This document shows, one piece after another, positions 10,887 to 22,139 of a stretch of 64,000 bases of DNA. The notes below the pieces were generated by a model that saw nothing but the letters and a program-made list of their open reading frames with translations, did no database searches and was not told where the DNA came from. The position numbers and the translations under genes were made by a program. Numbering within the stretch: position 1 is the first letter of the stretch; each line of letters starts with the position of its first letter. The DNA is from Symbiotaphrina buchneri (Eukaryota; Ascomycota; Symbiotaphrinales; Symbiotaphrinaceae), in assembly GCA_001599915.1 (NCBI GenBank), contig BCIG01000012.1, positions 434,001-498,000 of the forward strand, written 5' to 3'.

Positions 10887-11416
10887 TCTGGCGGTGTGGT
10901 GCGTTCCGCAGGTGGTGGAGAGATACGAATATGCCGCGCCGAGCAGCGCAGGAAGTGCCTATCTTCTACCAGAGTCTAAGGTGAGGCTCCCCGGGAGCTA
11001 ATGCAGCCCTACGACGCGCTTTGTGGTCTGTGCGCCAATGCCCCACCGGAGAGGCACGCACAGATCGGGCACAGGGTCACCATGCGAGAGGGAGTATTTT
11101 AGGTGTGGCATGTCGGAATGTAGATACCTCCAAGACCTAGAAGACATGTTTACTTTCAAGTGAGAATCGATCGAGTTCATCTCTCGCCTCATGATAGCGG
11201 GGGAGGTTCATGCCCCCGACTCCTTTGGCAGAAGCATATGAGAGCGGTCCGGTTGATTCACTGAAGTTTCATTCAACGTCGCCAATGAAGGATCATGTAT
11301 CCAATAGATTCATCAAAAACAATGCTGAGCTAAATGACGTGCCCGTTTTATGTCCTCGCCAGACGCCTTGCCATAATGCCAGCCAAAGCAACCGCAGACA
11401 CCAAAATACCATTCCT
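10887..11416. other. Intergenic: 3' flank of histone-fold gene, promoter of POP5
   Basis: This 530-base gap lies between two minus-strand genes. Short open frames on both strands lack protein character. Nothing specific is recognised. Confidence 0.4.
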
Positions 11417-12187
11417 TCAAGTCATTATCGTGTCTTCCGCTCCATATCCTTCGTGATTATGCATCATCACACCCTGTCCAGCCCCGTTCCTCATGGGCTC
11501 AACTCCAATGTCAGGGGTTGTAGCAAATTCTTTCGAACCGTTCGTCTGTACGCTATCACGCGCTCCCATATATTTCTCCAACGTGCCAGCTGAACCATTG
11601 ACAGCTGCCGGATGTGTACCATCGCCAGACACATCAGTCAAGGATGCTTCTGCGTCGCCGGTCTCCTTGGCCTTCTTTTCTTTCACTTGTTTGTATGGGA
11701 TGGTCCTGGGGATGACGTCGGATAGAAACTCAAGATTATCAATTCGTGCCACGGCATTGGCTAACAAGATTCGTCAGCGCGACCTTCACTGTGCTTCCTT
11801 TGAATATGTGATAAACCAACCAAGATCCCTATACTGTATGTTTCTGCGCGGTTTCCTTTCGGATTTCACGACATTGTATCCCTGCTCAGCGAGATACTGG
11901 ATAAACATTTCCTATGCAGAGTCAGATAAGTTCAAAATCAGAGTTTCGTACGAATAACGTACCGCGGCAATTGTAATGACGAACGCGGCATTGTTCGAAC
12001 ATTGCGCGATATCTTCATCAACCTGGATGATGCGTTTGACCCTGGCCACTGCGATAAGAGGAATGTATCAGTCGAAGATTCAAAGCAGATCACGCGTTTG
12101 ATACAAGAGGGGGATAGACTGACATGGAAGCGCTGTAGAACCCGTGTTCTCCTTGCGAGGCGGGATGGCGTTGACGTTGTAGGGCAT
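11417..12187 (-). CDS. Histone-fold protein, Dpb3/CHRAC1-like (DNA polymerase epsilon subunit C)
   Basis: Small CBF/NF-Y-type histone-fold protein. Exons are 12187..12124, 12048..11963, 11911..11821 and 11760..11417 (194 residues). After an N-terminal tail the fold reads TALPLARVKRIIQVDEDIAQ, then NNAAFVITIAAEMFIQYLAEQGY, then RRNIQYRDLANAVARIDNLEFLSDVIP. The LPL-RVK start and the DLANAV...FLxDVIP end are typical of Dpb3 and CHRAC1 rather than NF-YC. Such subunits pair with a Dpb4-like partner in DNA polymerase epsilon or ISWI complexes. The C-terminal half is a low-complexity, charged tail. Intron 3 uses a GTTGGT donor. The precise orthologue is inferred; a generic NF-YC-like role is the alternative. 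Confidence 0.78.
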
Positions 12188-12864
12188 GGCAGCGATGGGC
12201 GACACGCCCAGGGCGGCAACGAGGGGGCTTCTACCGGCGTGTAGAAGTCGAAGAGCGACAACGACCAAGAAGTGGGCGCGTGAGATGGATACGCGCTGGG
12301 CTATGATATCGAACGGACGCGGGGCAGTATGGAAGGTAGATGGAGCTATTAAGGGAACGTGATTGCAAGATGTAAGTCGTGTAGCAAAGAGGATGCACTG
12401 GCGCTACTTCCAGATCCAGAAAAGAGCCGACGGCTGTTGGTCTGGGGAGCAGGACCGAGAAGTGCGGGTCAAATCAGGGAATTCGAGACAACCAATGCCG
12501 ACTTGTGAGTGAAGGATGTGGAAAAAATGCTTCTATAGAATATAAGATAGGAAAAAAACATAATCTGAACTGAAAGGATGTGCATTGCTTCCGTAGGAAG
12601 GCAGCAGCGGATACTTTTTATAATTGAGGCGTGGACTGGTCTTCGTACCTAAGTGTTCATACACCGTACATTGTGCGCCGCGAAACGCGTTGAAGGCGGG
12701 ATTTGCCGAGAGCGGGCCTACCTTAGGTTGCGGAGCATGAGCTCGAGTCCACTGGAGCGCCCAAGATTACCTTATACCATTATCGCTGTTGAACTCGGTG
12801 ATCCGTCATTGCCCAGGACCTGCTAGCATCCATACACGCAGGTCATGTTGGGCTGACCGATGTG
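12188..12864. promoter_or_regulatory. Divergent promoter, histone-fold gene / ClC gene
   Basis: This 677-base region contains three related words: TACCTAAG (12646-12653), TACCTTAGG (12719-12727) and TACCTTAT (12768-12775). No gene is seen. The function of the words is unknown; similar words recur in other 5' regions of the window. Confidence 0.45.
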
Positions 12865-15821
12865 ATGAACTCTCGTTCGTCTTCCTTTTCTACAGGAGTG
12901 CCTCGTCCCCCTGCGCGGCCTTCCATCTCCGCCCGCTCTATCACAAGCCGGTTGTCCTTTCCAGCTCGTAATTCTGACGGCAACTCAACCTTGGAGCCGC
13001 GGGTAAAGGACCAGATCGAGGAAGAAATAGACGCAATCCGCAGATATGAAGTACGTCCATTCAAATTGACCGTTGTCATTCAATAATTAACATAATTTAG
13101 GACTTTACGACGATAGGTAAGCTCACGAAAGACCCAGATGAGCTTCCTTGTCTAATTTGAGGAGATTGGGTACAAGATGCGGCCCGGGAACAGCTCAGAC
13201 GCAAGACACAGAGGAGGGTGTATGATGGCGAGAGCTCATTTAGCCGTGCATTTGGTTTAGGACAAAAGATTAGGGCAGCATATGATGCTGGTCAGGCTTG
13301 GATTGTTCTCACCATAATAGGAGCAGCTATCGGTCTAAATGCTGCCTTTTTGAACATAGTCACGGAATGGCTATCCGACACTAAACTTGGATACTGCACG
13401 ACGGCGTTCTATCTCAATGAGAATTTCTGTTGCTGGGGCGCTGAAAATGGTAACTCGAACACCGGCGACAGGAAGACATGACTGATGGACAACAGGATGC
13501 GACGAATGGCACCGCTGGAGTTCCATATGGCCCATAAATTATGTCCTTTATATCTCGTTCGCTGTGCGTATTGTCAGTTAAATGTCCTATACTGTCGAAC
13601 TAATACCCCCAGATTCTCTTCTCTTTCACTGCAGCAACGCTCGTCAAACTCTTCGCGCCCTATGCTGCTGGCTCAGGCATTTCGGAAATCAAATGCATCA
13701 TTGCTGGATTCGTGATGAAAGGGTTCCTGGGTTTCTGGACATTATTAATCAAATCAATCGCGTTACCCCTGGCTATTGGTTCTGGACTCTCTGTTGGGAA
13801 GGAGGGACCAAGTGTGCATTACGCTGTCTGTACTGGCAACGTCATATCACGGCTATTCGACAAATACAGGCGTAATGCGGCTAAAACAAGGGAGATCCTG
13901 AGCGCTTGTGCGGCGTCAGGAGTAGCAGTAGCATTCGGAAGCCCGATAGGTGGCGTACTGTTTTCACTAGAGGTAGGTTTGCTGATCCCGCTAGCATCTG
14001 ATACTAACACTCAGTTAGGAGATGTCTTCCAACTTTCCGCTCAAAACAATGTGGAGAAGCTACTTCTGCGCTCTCGTAGCAACGGCTGTATTAGCTGTAA
14101 GGGTCACAGCATTTAAGATATATAGCAGCTGATATTTTGCAGGCAATGAATCCGTTCCGGACAGGCCAATTAGTCATGTTCCAAGTCAAATATGACAGAT
14201 CGTGGCACTTCTTTGAGTTTATATTCTACATCATCATAGGCATTTTCGGTGGCTTATATGGTGCCCTTGTCATCAAGTGGAATCTTCGGGCGCAATCCTT
14301 CCGCAAGAAATACCTAAGCAGATATCCAGTGATGGAAGCAACATTTCTTGCTGCTGCTACAGCTGTTGTGTGCTATCCGAACAGGTTCTTGAGAATTGAC
14401 ATGACCAAGAGCATGGAGATTCTCTTCTTGGAATGTGAAGGTGGACATGACTTCGCTGGCCTATGCGAGTAAGGCTCCTGGCGCTACTTGGCCCGACTAC
14501 TCTAATATGTTCAGGGCTGCCAATCGCTGGTCTATGGTACTCTCGCTTGCCATTGCTACTGTGCTCAGGATCTTTTTCGTCATAATATCGTATGGTTGTA
14601 AGGTTCCGGCCGGGATCTTCGTACCATCCATGGCTATTGGGGCTACCTTCGGCAGAATGATCGGAATTCTAGTACAGGCTTTATACGAAGCTTTCCCGAA
14701 CTCTAAGTTCTTTGCAGCATGTGAACCCGACGTACCTTGCATTACCCCTGGCACGTACGCTTTTCTTGGAGCAGCGGCCGCACTGAGCGGAATCATGCAT
14801 ATAACCGTCTCTGTGGTCGTCATCATGTTTGAACTTACTGGAGCATTGACATATATACTACCGACTATGGTATGTCAGAACACTCTCGTTGCTGTTCCAT
14901 TCCGCTGAACATGATTAGATTGTGGTGGGCGTCACCAAAGCAGTTAGTGAACGGTTCGGCAAGGGCGGTATTGCAGATCGCATGATATGGTTCAGCGGAT
15001 TCCCATTTCTTGATAATAAAGAAGAGCACACCTTTGGAGTACCTGTGTCACGAGTTATGACGTCCGATGTGTCCGTGTTACCTACTTCCGGCCTCGGACT
15101 CAAAGAAGTCGAAACGCTATTGGAAGTCACCAAGTTTCAGGGCTTTCCTGTGGTTGAGGACACGACCTCGAATATATTGCTTGGCTACATTGGCCGCACA
15201 GAGCTACGCTATGCGATTGATCGAGCAAGAAAGGAGCATTTCGTCCCTGAGAATGCGCGCTGTTTCTTCACACCTCCCCCTTCGACAGCAGCCATGACCC
15301 CCTCACTTGCCGCACCACCGTTGACGTTTGAGGCAACGACATCGTCCGCTGGCCAGACGACACTCGACTTCAGCCGGTTCATTGACCCCACGCCCTTATC
15401 AGTACATCCTCGTTTGCCGCTGGAGACCGTTATGGAGATATTCAAGAAGATGGGACCGCGGGTCATCCTCGTCGAATACAGAGGTAAATTGACCGGCCTT
15501 GTGACCATCAAAGACTGTTTGAAGTATCAATTCAAGGTTGAGGCGCAGGAGAATCCGCGGGACGATTCCGCGGTTGATGAGAGCCAGGAGAAACTATGGC
15601 AGCTCATGAAGAGAGCTGCTGATTGGATCACGGAGAAGGCACAGCGTCTACGGTCCCGGCGGCTGACATTGGGTAGAGTAACGACACCTGCCAGCCCATC
15701 AAGAGGCACAGGTGTCCACGCTGCCGCAACGAGCCCTGCCTCTACAGATCCAATGCTTCATGGTAGTCTGGATGGTGAAGAAGTTGAATTGGAGGATCGA
15801 TCGTCCGAGGGAGGAACCTGA
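12865..15821 (+). CDS. ClC-family voltage-gated chloride channel/transporter with CBS domains
   Basis: Membrane chloride channel or Cl-/H+ exchanger. Nine exons: 12865..13050, 13101..13116, 13165..13449, 13496..13563, 13613..13972, 14019..14096, 14143..14468, 14515..14869 and 14919..15821 (858 residues). The cytosolic N-terminus ends in [16 protein letters not shown], typical of fungal ClC proteins. Anion-selectivity signatures are all present: [14 protein letters not shown] (gating Glu) and [11 protein letters not shown]. About 10-12 membrane segments are followed by two CBS domains ([12 protein letters not shown] and the later [16 protein letters not shown]). The 16-nt second exon and a GAG|GAG tandem acceptor before exon 3 are unusual. 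Location (plasma membrane or endomembrane) cannot be told. Confidence 0.93.
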
Positions 15822-16009
15822 GCGTTATGGGAGGCATACGGCGGCGCATCAAATTCATGTAGGCATATGTAGATTCGATACCCCAAGAGATGACAAGTCA
15901 GTTTTCGTTGGTCTATTTGGACGCCTGAATACAGCCGTCGACAGGCGGGTGCTGAATGATATTCAAAGGGTGAGAGAGGTCAGACTCGATCAACGAAGTC
16001 ATGATCACC

Positions 16010-16862
16010 TTATAATGGATCATCCTCTTCTTGACCCCTTTTATTCGTCTCATGCAAGCTCAAGCTCTCACCCAAGAGTTCGTCCTCCTCCCCCTCCTCG
16101 CGGTAGACCTCCTCCAGATGCTCGACGCCTGTATCCGGCGCGGGCGGCACGACGCCGGTCTTCTCACCTTCCTCTCGCCTTCCAATGATCACATTGCCCA
16201 CCACGAGCAGCGCTGCTCCCAGCCACCAAAGCGGCTTCAAAGACTCAGAGAATATTGCCACCCCTACAACCGCGGTGACCATGAAGTTCGCGGACGTGTT
16301 GATGATCGACACTTGGGTGGTGGATGTAGCACGGGCGAGAGCTGCGGTGAAAAGCGCCCACATCTATCGTCATCAGACTTAAGCTCCGGGTGCATAGGGG
16401 GATTCTGATGGGCTGTCTCTTACAATTCCATTGAAAATCAAATTCAGTCCGAAGAACATCTGCGGTTGATACATCCGTGAGCTGAAGCTTCCTGGTAGTA
16501 TGCTCTCCACAGGGGTACCCACCGCTCGGATGACAACCTCCACGAACCGGTTGTCCTCTGACAGGCCAAACGCGCTCGATATGGCACTCGCCCACGTTGT
16601 AGTCAGTTCGGTCGTCGTCCTATCCATTGGCACTATGTCAGCCTACGCCGGCGCACATTGGGTGGGAGCATGGAGCGTACAGTTTCGCAAACACGCCATT
16701 GAACGCCGCGCAAGCACCGCTCGCAACGGCGAGGATTAGCCATTGCGTCCGCCGGCTTACTCTGGAGAAGGAAGACCGGCTTGCTGGTTGCGCCTCCTGG
16801 CTGGTTCGAGGGCTCTCCATCTGGGGCGGATGGGGCGCTGTCGTCTTCCTGTTCCGCAGCAT
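16010..16862 (-). CDS. TMEM42/EamA-like small multi-pass membrane protein
   Basis: Drug/metabolite-transporter-fold protein of the TMEM42 type; substrate unknown. Exons are 16862 (or 16820)..16681, 16619..16523, 16459..16424 and 16363..16010, giving 222 (or 208) residues. Segments visible: WLILAVASGACAAFNGVFAKL, then a loop with TWASAISSAFGL, then MFFGLNLIFNGIMWALFTAAL, then VSIINTSANFMVTAVVGVAIF and LWWLGAALLVVGNVIIGRREE. The tail is acidic. The start is unclear: ATG at 16862 or 16820. The 63-base stretch 16460..16522 is treated as an intron, but it is in frame and stop-free, so a 21-residue insertion is possible. Convergent with the ClC gene. Confidence 0.75.
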
Positions 16863-17537
16863 AGCTGGTGGCTTCGGGATGGGAGTCTCGGGGACGTCAC
16901 TCGCGTGGGCCCGTCTGACTAGCCCGGTGGGTGTTTGCGGCCGATAGCGCAACCCCTTTTCAAGCAAGCACTAGAACAATGCATGCACGGTTATTTTTCA
17001 AATAATTCTGGCTTACAGAGGCATAATAGACCTGTTTTGCATACTGGGCTCTTATTGAAGCTCTACGCGTAAGCTCAACCCTATCTGACCTGGAACGCGG
17101 CGGTTCCGTAGGCTGGAATATGTACGGGTCATAAAGGACAACACTCGAGATGGCACAACTGCAAGTAATAGCAGGTATCTAGATGGGCTCGCCATTGTTA
17201 TATACCTTCCCATGGGTATCAAATGCTATGGTGAGCGACGTCTCTCAGCTATTCGGCCAGCGTAAGCCAGAAACGACCCAGGATTCCTGGGAAGTGGACG
17301 AAGTTGTAATTCCATAAGTTGGTATCTTGCAGATTGGTATCGTGCCGAGCTCAGATTGCTCTTAATAGTAAATGAAATGTCTCCACCTGGCAATCATGAT
17401 CGCCTTTGCAACCTAACCAGCCAACGCCCTCATATGCATAGTTGGCCATGTGCAATCCTCTCTACCGAAATGAAGTCGCCTTGCACCTAAAACGCCATTA
17501 CCCGAATAGGACACCGCAAAAGCAGCCTGCAGACAAG
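16863..17537. other. Intergenic, no gene seen
   Basis: This 675-base stretch lies upstream of the EamA-like gene and downstream of the TFIIA gene, both on the minus strand. It is moderately AT-rich with no convincing open frame, tRNA box or repeat. Confidence 0.4.
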
Positions 17538-17996
17538 CTAGGCTTCGCCAGATCTCTTGTTGCTGCAGCTGACAATCTTGATCTTGTCGGCCTGGACCTT
17601 GGCCTGGTTCTCCAGCTTGAACTCAACGTCTTTGATCAGGAACGTCCACACTTCATCACAGAAGCGATATGTATCCAAGTGGCCCTTGAAAGTAAATGCT
17701 TGTCAGCAAGTGGCCTTGAGTAATAATCCCATCCACCCGGTCGGATGTACCTTGAAACTCAAGCGCGCCTTGACCTTCTCCGCCAGAATATCTGCGATGC
17801 TTCGGTCAAAGTGGGCAATGATCTTCATCGCCAACTGAGGCTCGATCCGTCGCTCACTGACGAGCTCATCCAGCGTATCGACAAGCGCCACGCCGATGCT
17901 ATGAGGGTGTTAGTGAGCAACTGCATAGGCACGTGAGCTTGCAGGAGCGCAGTACCTGCTACGGCGGTAGAGCTCGTAGTACTGTGGCCCGCTCAT
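17538..17996 (-). CDS. TOA2: Transcription factor IIA small (gamma) subunit
   Basis: General RNA polymerase II factor that stabilises TBP on the promoter. Exons are 17996..17956, 17898..17751 and 17684..17538, giving 111 residues, the usual size. It starts [16 protein letters not shown] and continues [63 protein letters not shown] and [10 protein letters not shown], covering both the helical and the beta-barrel parts. An in-frame ATG at 18101 would add 35 Pro/Thr-rich residues; the family start is at 17996. The gene is divergent from VMA16. Confidence 0.95.
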
Positions 17997-18281
17997 ACTG
18001 ATCGGAGTGGGCGAGATTGGAGTTACGACCACAAGATAGTCAGTCGGTGGGGGAGGATGAGAAGGAAGGGCAGGAGTCGTTGATATAGCAGTGGGGTTCA
18101 TGAGTCGAAGAGAAGGTCCCGCGGCCGATTACTAAGCGACCTGTCTGGCGACGCCGACTAGCGCAACAGCAGCGAGACATCATCGTACTTCCGGAGCTAC
18201 TCCGTAGGATCTCGATCTATCTGCCTAACATCACACCAGTTGTGGTTCCTTGCCTGGCTATTCCCCAAGGGACCAAGCAAC
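17997..18281. promoter_or_regulatory. Divergent promoter TOA2 / VMA16
   Basis: The region contains 285 bases between divergent ATGs. It includes a stop-free upstream stretch in frame with TOA2. No TATA element is obvious. Confidence 0.4.
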
Positions 18282-19089
18282 ATGAGTCTCAAATATGGTG
18301 TTGGCGGCGTCTCGGCCGCCCTTACCGTGGTTGGAGCTTGTATGTCCTTTGCTCGATTGCTATAGCTTGCTGGCTAGACCTGACGTTTGTGCTCAGATAT
18401 GCTCTTCAATGGGGAAGGAGAAACGTTCAATGTCAGCCACACACTTTACCAGGCATTGGAATCTCAGCTGATCTTCTTTAGGTCGGCGAATTCTTGGAGA
18501 CTGTATCACCCTACGCGTGGGCCGACATAGGAATCGGACTCTGCATTGGACTCTCCGTTGTCGGTGCAGCCTGGTAAGTTGATTGCTGTCTTCCTCGGTG
18601 CCATGCATTGCTAATCTTGAATGTCAGGGGTATTCTTATTACTGGATCATCAATTCTCGGAGGCGGAGTCAAGGCACCTCGGATACGAACAAAAAACCTT
18701 ATTTCCATCATCTTCTGTGAGGTCGTCGCTATATATGGTGTCATCATGGCCATTGTCTTTTCCGCGAAGTTGAACTATGTTACTGGAGACGATTTGTATT
18801 CGCCGGCCAACTATTACACCGGATATGCCTTGTTTTGGGCAGGAGTGACTGTCGGATTCTGCAATCTCATTTGCGGCGTCTCGGTTGGAATCAATGGAAG
18901 TGGTGCTGCCCTAGCGGACGCGGCAGACCCGTCAATGTTCGTATACTATTCCTGATAACCCGACAACGCTGATGATCTTCCTTTAGGTTTGTCAAGATCC
19001 TCGTCATTGAAATTTTCAGTTCTGTGCTTGGACTCTTCGGTCTTATCATTGGATTGCTTGTCTCCAGCAAGGCACCAGACTTCAAATGA
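18282..19089 (+). CDS. VMA16: V-type proton ATPase c'' proteolipid subunit
   Basis: Membrane-ring subunit of the vacuolar H+-ATPase. Exons are 18282..18339, 18397..18431, 18482..18573, 18628..18936 and 18987..19089 (198 residues). Hydrophobic helices alternate with conserved loops: [66 protein letters not shown] and [23 protein letters not shown]. The proton-carrying Glu is about residue 93 in FCEVVAIYG, which matches the yeast essential Glu after allowing for a shorter N-terminus. Intron 4 uses a GTTCGT donor. Expected in vacuole, Golgi and endosome membranes. Confidence 0.96.
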
Positions 19090-19531
19090 GGAGAGCTCGA
19101 ACGGAAGGATACTCAGTCGAAATCAACCAATCAAGCGACAAAAATCATCCAGGATGAAAGGAAGGGTTCAAAAACAACGAGTTCTTTTGTAGGAAGCTCT
19201 TGATCGGCATGAATGGCGTTGGGGAAGACTAGTCTTTGATTCATGGCCACTGCATCTGGCGACACCAGATCCTGAACTGCTGGGGATGCAGCTGTAAATA
19301 GTCAGATAACTCTAGTATCATGTATACCTACCTATGAAAACTTCCTTTAGCGTACCTACATGAAGTAGCGTGGAGAGTATTTCGATGGGCTCCATTTTCC
19401 GTATGCGCTATTCCACCATGCCCGCATCCGTAGACCGATAGCCGACAGTGGACGCGGGGCAACATACCCTCTGCAACTCCGAAGCTCTCGAGGCAGGTAG
19501 AAGAAGCACCCCACCTACAAGAGGCTCTGCA
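19090..19531. other. Intergenic: VMA16 3' flank, cnxE promoter
   Basis: This 442-base gap lies between plus-strand genes. A stop-free stretch just upstream of cnxE is in frame with it but has no ATG. Nothing else is seen. Confidence 0.4.
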
Positions 19532-21806
19532 ATGGCCTCGACTGAAAAGACTTTGAAAGCCGGTATCCTGATAATCTCCACCACAGCTGCCGCGAATCCG
19601 TCATCGGACTCTTCTGGGGAGGTTCTACGCAATGTCTTCGACTCGGAAGGTGGGGGCCAGTGGACGGTCACAGAGACCGCGATAGTCTCAGACAATGTAC
19701 AGGGAATACAGCGCGCCATAATAAACTGGAGTGATCGGGAAGATCCGATAAATGCCATTGTTACGACTGGAGGAACTGGATTCGCTGTCAAAGACGTGAC
19801 TCCTGAGGTAGAGTCGAACATCTACACGGCGTCGGCCAATGGCTGATACTGCGATAGGCTGTCAGCCCTCTCATACATAAGCATGCCTCAGGTCTAGTGT
19901 AAGTGGCGAAGTGAGTGCTTGTAGACCAGAAGTCGAATATGTGACTGACTTCCTCTGGCAGTCATGGCATGCTATCAGCATCTCTGGCCATTACACCATG
20001 TAAGCGTTTCCGACCCTGTACGTCGAATTGGTGCTAATGAAAGCTTTCAAGTCGCTGTAATGTCTCGACCTGTTGCAGGCGTCCGTAACAAGACTATTAT
20101 CATCACCCTTCCTGGCTCCCCCAAAGGGGCCAAAGAGAATTTACACGCGGTCCTCAAACTGCTGCCCCACGCATGCATGCAAGCTGCTGGCGCTGATTCT
20201 AGGACCATGCACAAGGGCGGCGTGAAGAAGTTGGAACAGGATGCAGGCGTTGGACCGAGTTCTTCGTCGTCTAACACTAGTGCTGGACATCATCATCATG
20301 GTCATAAGCACCACCACGGTCATGGCGGCGGGCATGGGGGCCATTCCGCCCCGACGCCTCACAGAGATCCAACCGCGAACCCTAGAAGTAACGGCCCTAA
20401 TGCCGGACCTACTCGTCGACATCGCTCATCGCCATACCCGATGCTTACTGTGGCCGAAGCACTGAAGCTCATAGCGTCCAAGACACCTTCTCCCAATATC
20501 GTCAATGCGGCCGTGACTCCTGCGCTGGTTGGCTCCGTCCTCGCTGAGGATGTTACCGCAGTTGAAGCTGTTCCAGCATTTCGTGCTAGTATAGTCGATG
20601 GATATGCTGTAATAGCTTCCACGGATGGTCCTAGCATCAAAGGCGTCTTTCCAGTGGCTTCAGTTTCGCATGCGCAGGCGGGAGAAATTCCAGCGCTGCA
20701 GCAAGGACAGATCGCACGTATTACGACTGGGGCTCCGTTGCCCCCAGGGGCAACCGCCGTAGTGATGGTAGAAGATACCGTGTTGAAGAGCATGACAGAG
20801 GATGGCAGTGAGGAGCGCGAGGTCGAAATCCTGACAGACAAGGTCCAACCGGGGGAGAATGTCCGAGAAGTCGGCAGCGATATCAAAGCAGGCGAGGTCA
20901 TCCTGAAAAAGGGAGAGGAAATCAGTGCCGTGGGAGGGGAATTGGGGCTACTAGCTTCTGTCGGTCGTGCAGAGGTACTCGTGTATAAACGGCCGGTGGT
21001 CGGTGTCATGAGTACAGGAGATGAGATTGTGCAGCACGATCGACCAGGTGGCCTACGACTTGGCGAAGTACGAGACTGCAATAGAGTCACACTTGTGGCA
21101 GCCTTGAAAGGCCTCGGATTTGAGGTTGTTGATCTAGGCATTGCGCGAGACAGGTAAGATCGCTGTTGTGGTATGGAAGACTTGTTGCTGATCTTTCCTC
21201 CTTCCCAGGCCAGGGGCTTTGGAAGAAGCATTACGAGATGCTCTTCGAAGGGTGGATGTCATTGTCACCAGCGGTGGCGTGTCAATGGGTGAACTAGATC
21301 TACTGAAGCCTACAATTGAGCGTTCGCTCGGTGGAACTATCCATTTCGGCCGGGTGTCCATGAAGCCAGGGAAGCCGACGACATTCGCTACTGTCCCTTT
21401 CAAATCGAACAGTGGTGAGAGGGAGACGAAAGTTATTTTCGCCCTTCCCGGAAACCCTGCTTCTGCAGTCGTCACCCTGAATCTGTTCGTTTTACCTTCT
21501 TTACACCATGCATCAGGGGTGGCACCGCCGGGCCTGCCGAGACTGCTGGTCACATTGGATCATGATATTTCAGTTGACCCACTCAGAGACGAATATGTCC
21601 GTGCTGTGGTTGCCATGAAGGGCGATGGGCTCTTATATGCGCGGAGTACTGGTGGCCAGCGCAGCTCCCGTGTTGGGAGCCTGAAGAGCGCAAATGCTTT
21701 GCTATGCTTTCCACCTACCGATGTCCCTGCGAAGAAGGGGTCGAAAGTTGAAGCTTTGTTAATGGGGCATGTACTGATGGAGGGTGTGGGATCAGTACAC
21801 AAATAA
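19532..21806 (+). CDS. cnxE: Molybdenum cofactor synthesis fusion protein (MogA-MoeA, CnxE/gephyrin type)
   Basis: Bifunctional enzyme that adenylylates molybdopterin (MogA/G domain) and inserts molybdate (MoeA/E domain). Exons are 19532..19807, 19858..19898, 19962..19999, 20052..21153 and 21209..21806 (684 residues). The G domain occupies about 1-165, with AIVTTGGTGFAVKDVTPEA, GLVHGMLSASL and VRNKTIIITLPGSPKGAKENL. A linker at about 198-217 is very rich in His and Gly (20288-20345). The E domain follows (LTVAEALKLI, VPAFRASIVDGYAV, ITTGAPLPPGATAVVMVE, VGVMSTGDEIV, TSGGVSMGELD, ALPGNPASAVV). The domain order G-then-E is that of animal gephyrin and fungal CnxE. Needed for nitrate reductase and xanthine dehydrogenase activity. 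Confidence 0.96.
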
Positions 21807-22139
21807 TATTCCTCAGTATATCGAAAAAAAGTATATATATTTCCAGTAGTATAATGCGTCCATGGCTCCTGAATTATGAGATCTCCAAATCGACTGGGCG
21901 GGGACTATGATCTGTTGTTTGGGCGAGAATCTTCTGTTCGGGATGGTTGGAGGTTGAAGCGGTTTTCGGTAGCGGATGAGGTCTCAGCCAATAGAAATTC
22001 GATGACTAAGTGCAAACCGACGCCGTCACTCTCTCATCCTTTCACCTTCCGACCTCAAGTTCAAGTTGGACCTCACCACTCTGCTCTGCGCAGTGATCCA
22101 TCGCCCATCCGCCCCGTCCGTTCGCTGTCTCCGACCAAC
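21807..22139. promoter_or_regulatory. cnxE 3' flank and RIP1 promoter
   Basis: These 333 bases carry a CCAAT box (21988-21992) followed ten bases later by TGACTAAG. From an ATG at 21876 the frame is open into the RIP1 start, but the presequence-like RIP1 start at 22140 is preferred. Confidence 0.5.
21988..21992 (+). promoter_or_regulatory. CCAAT box upstream of the Rieske gene
   Basis: CCAAT lies about 150 bp upstream of the RIP1 ATG and is followed ten bases later by TGAC. In aspergilli the CCAAT-binding complex with HapX controls many iron-sulfur and respiratory genes; that it acts here is inference. Confidence 0.45.

Noticed and set aside
20359-21231. 290-codon minus-strand open frame antisense to cnxE
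   Set aside because: It overlaps the conserved MoeA domain on the other strand and reads as Ser/Thr/Pro-rich noise.
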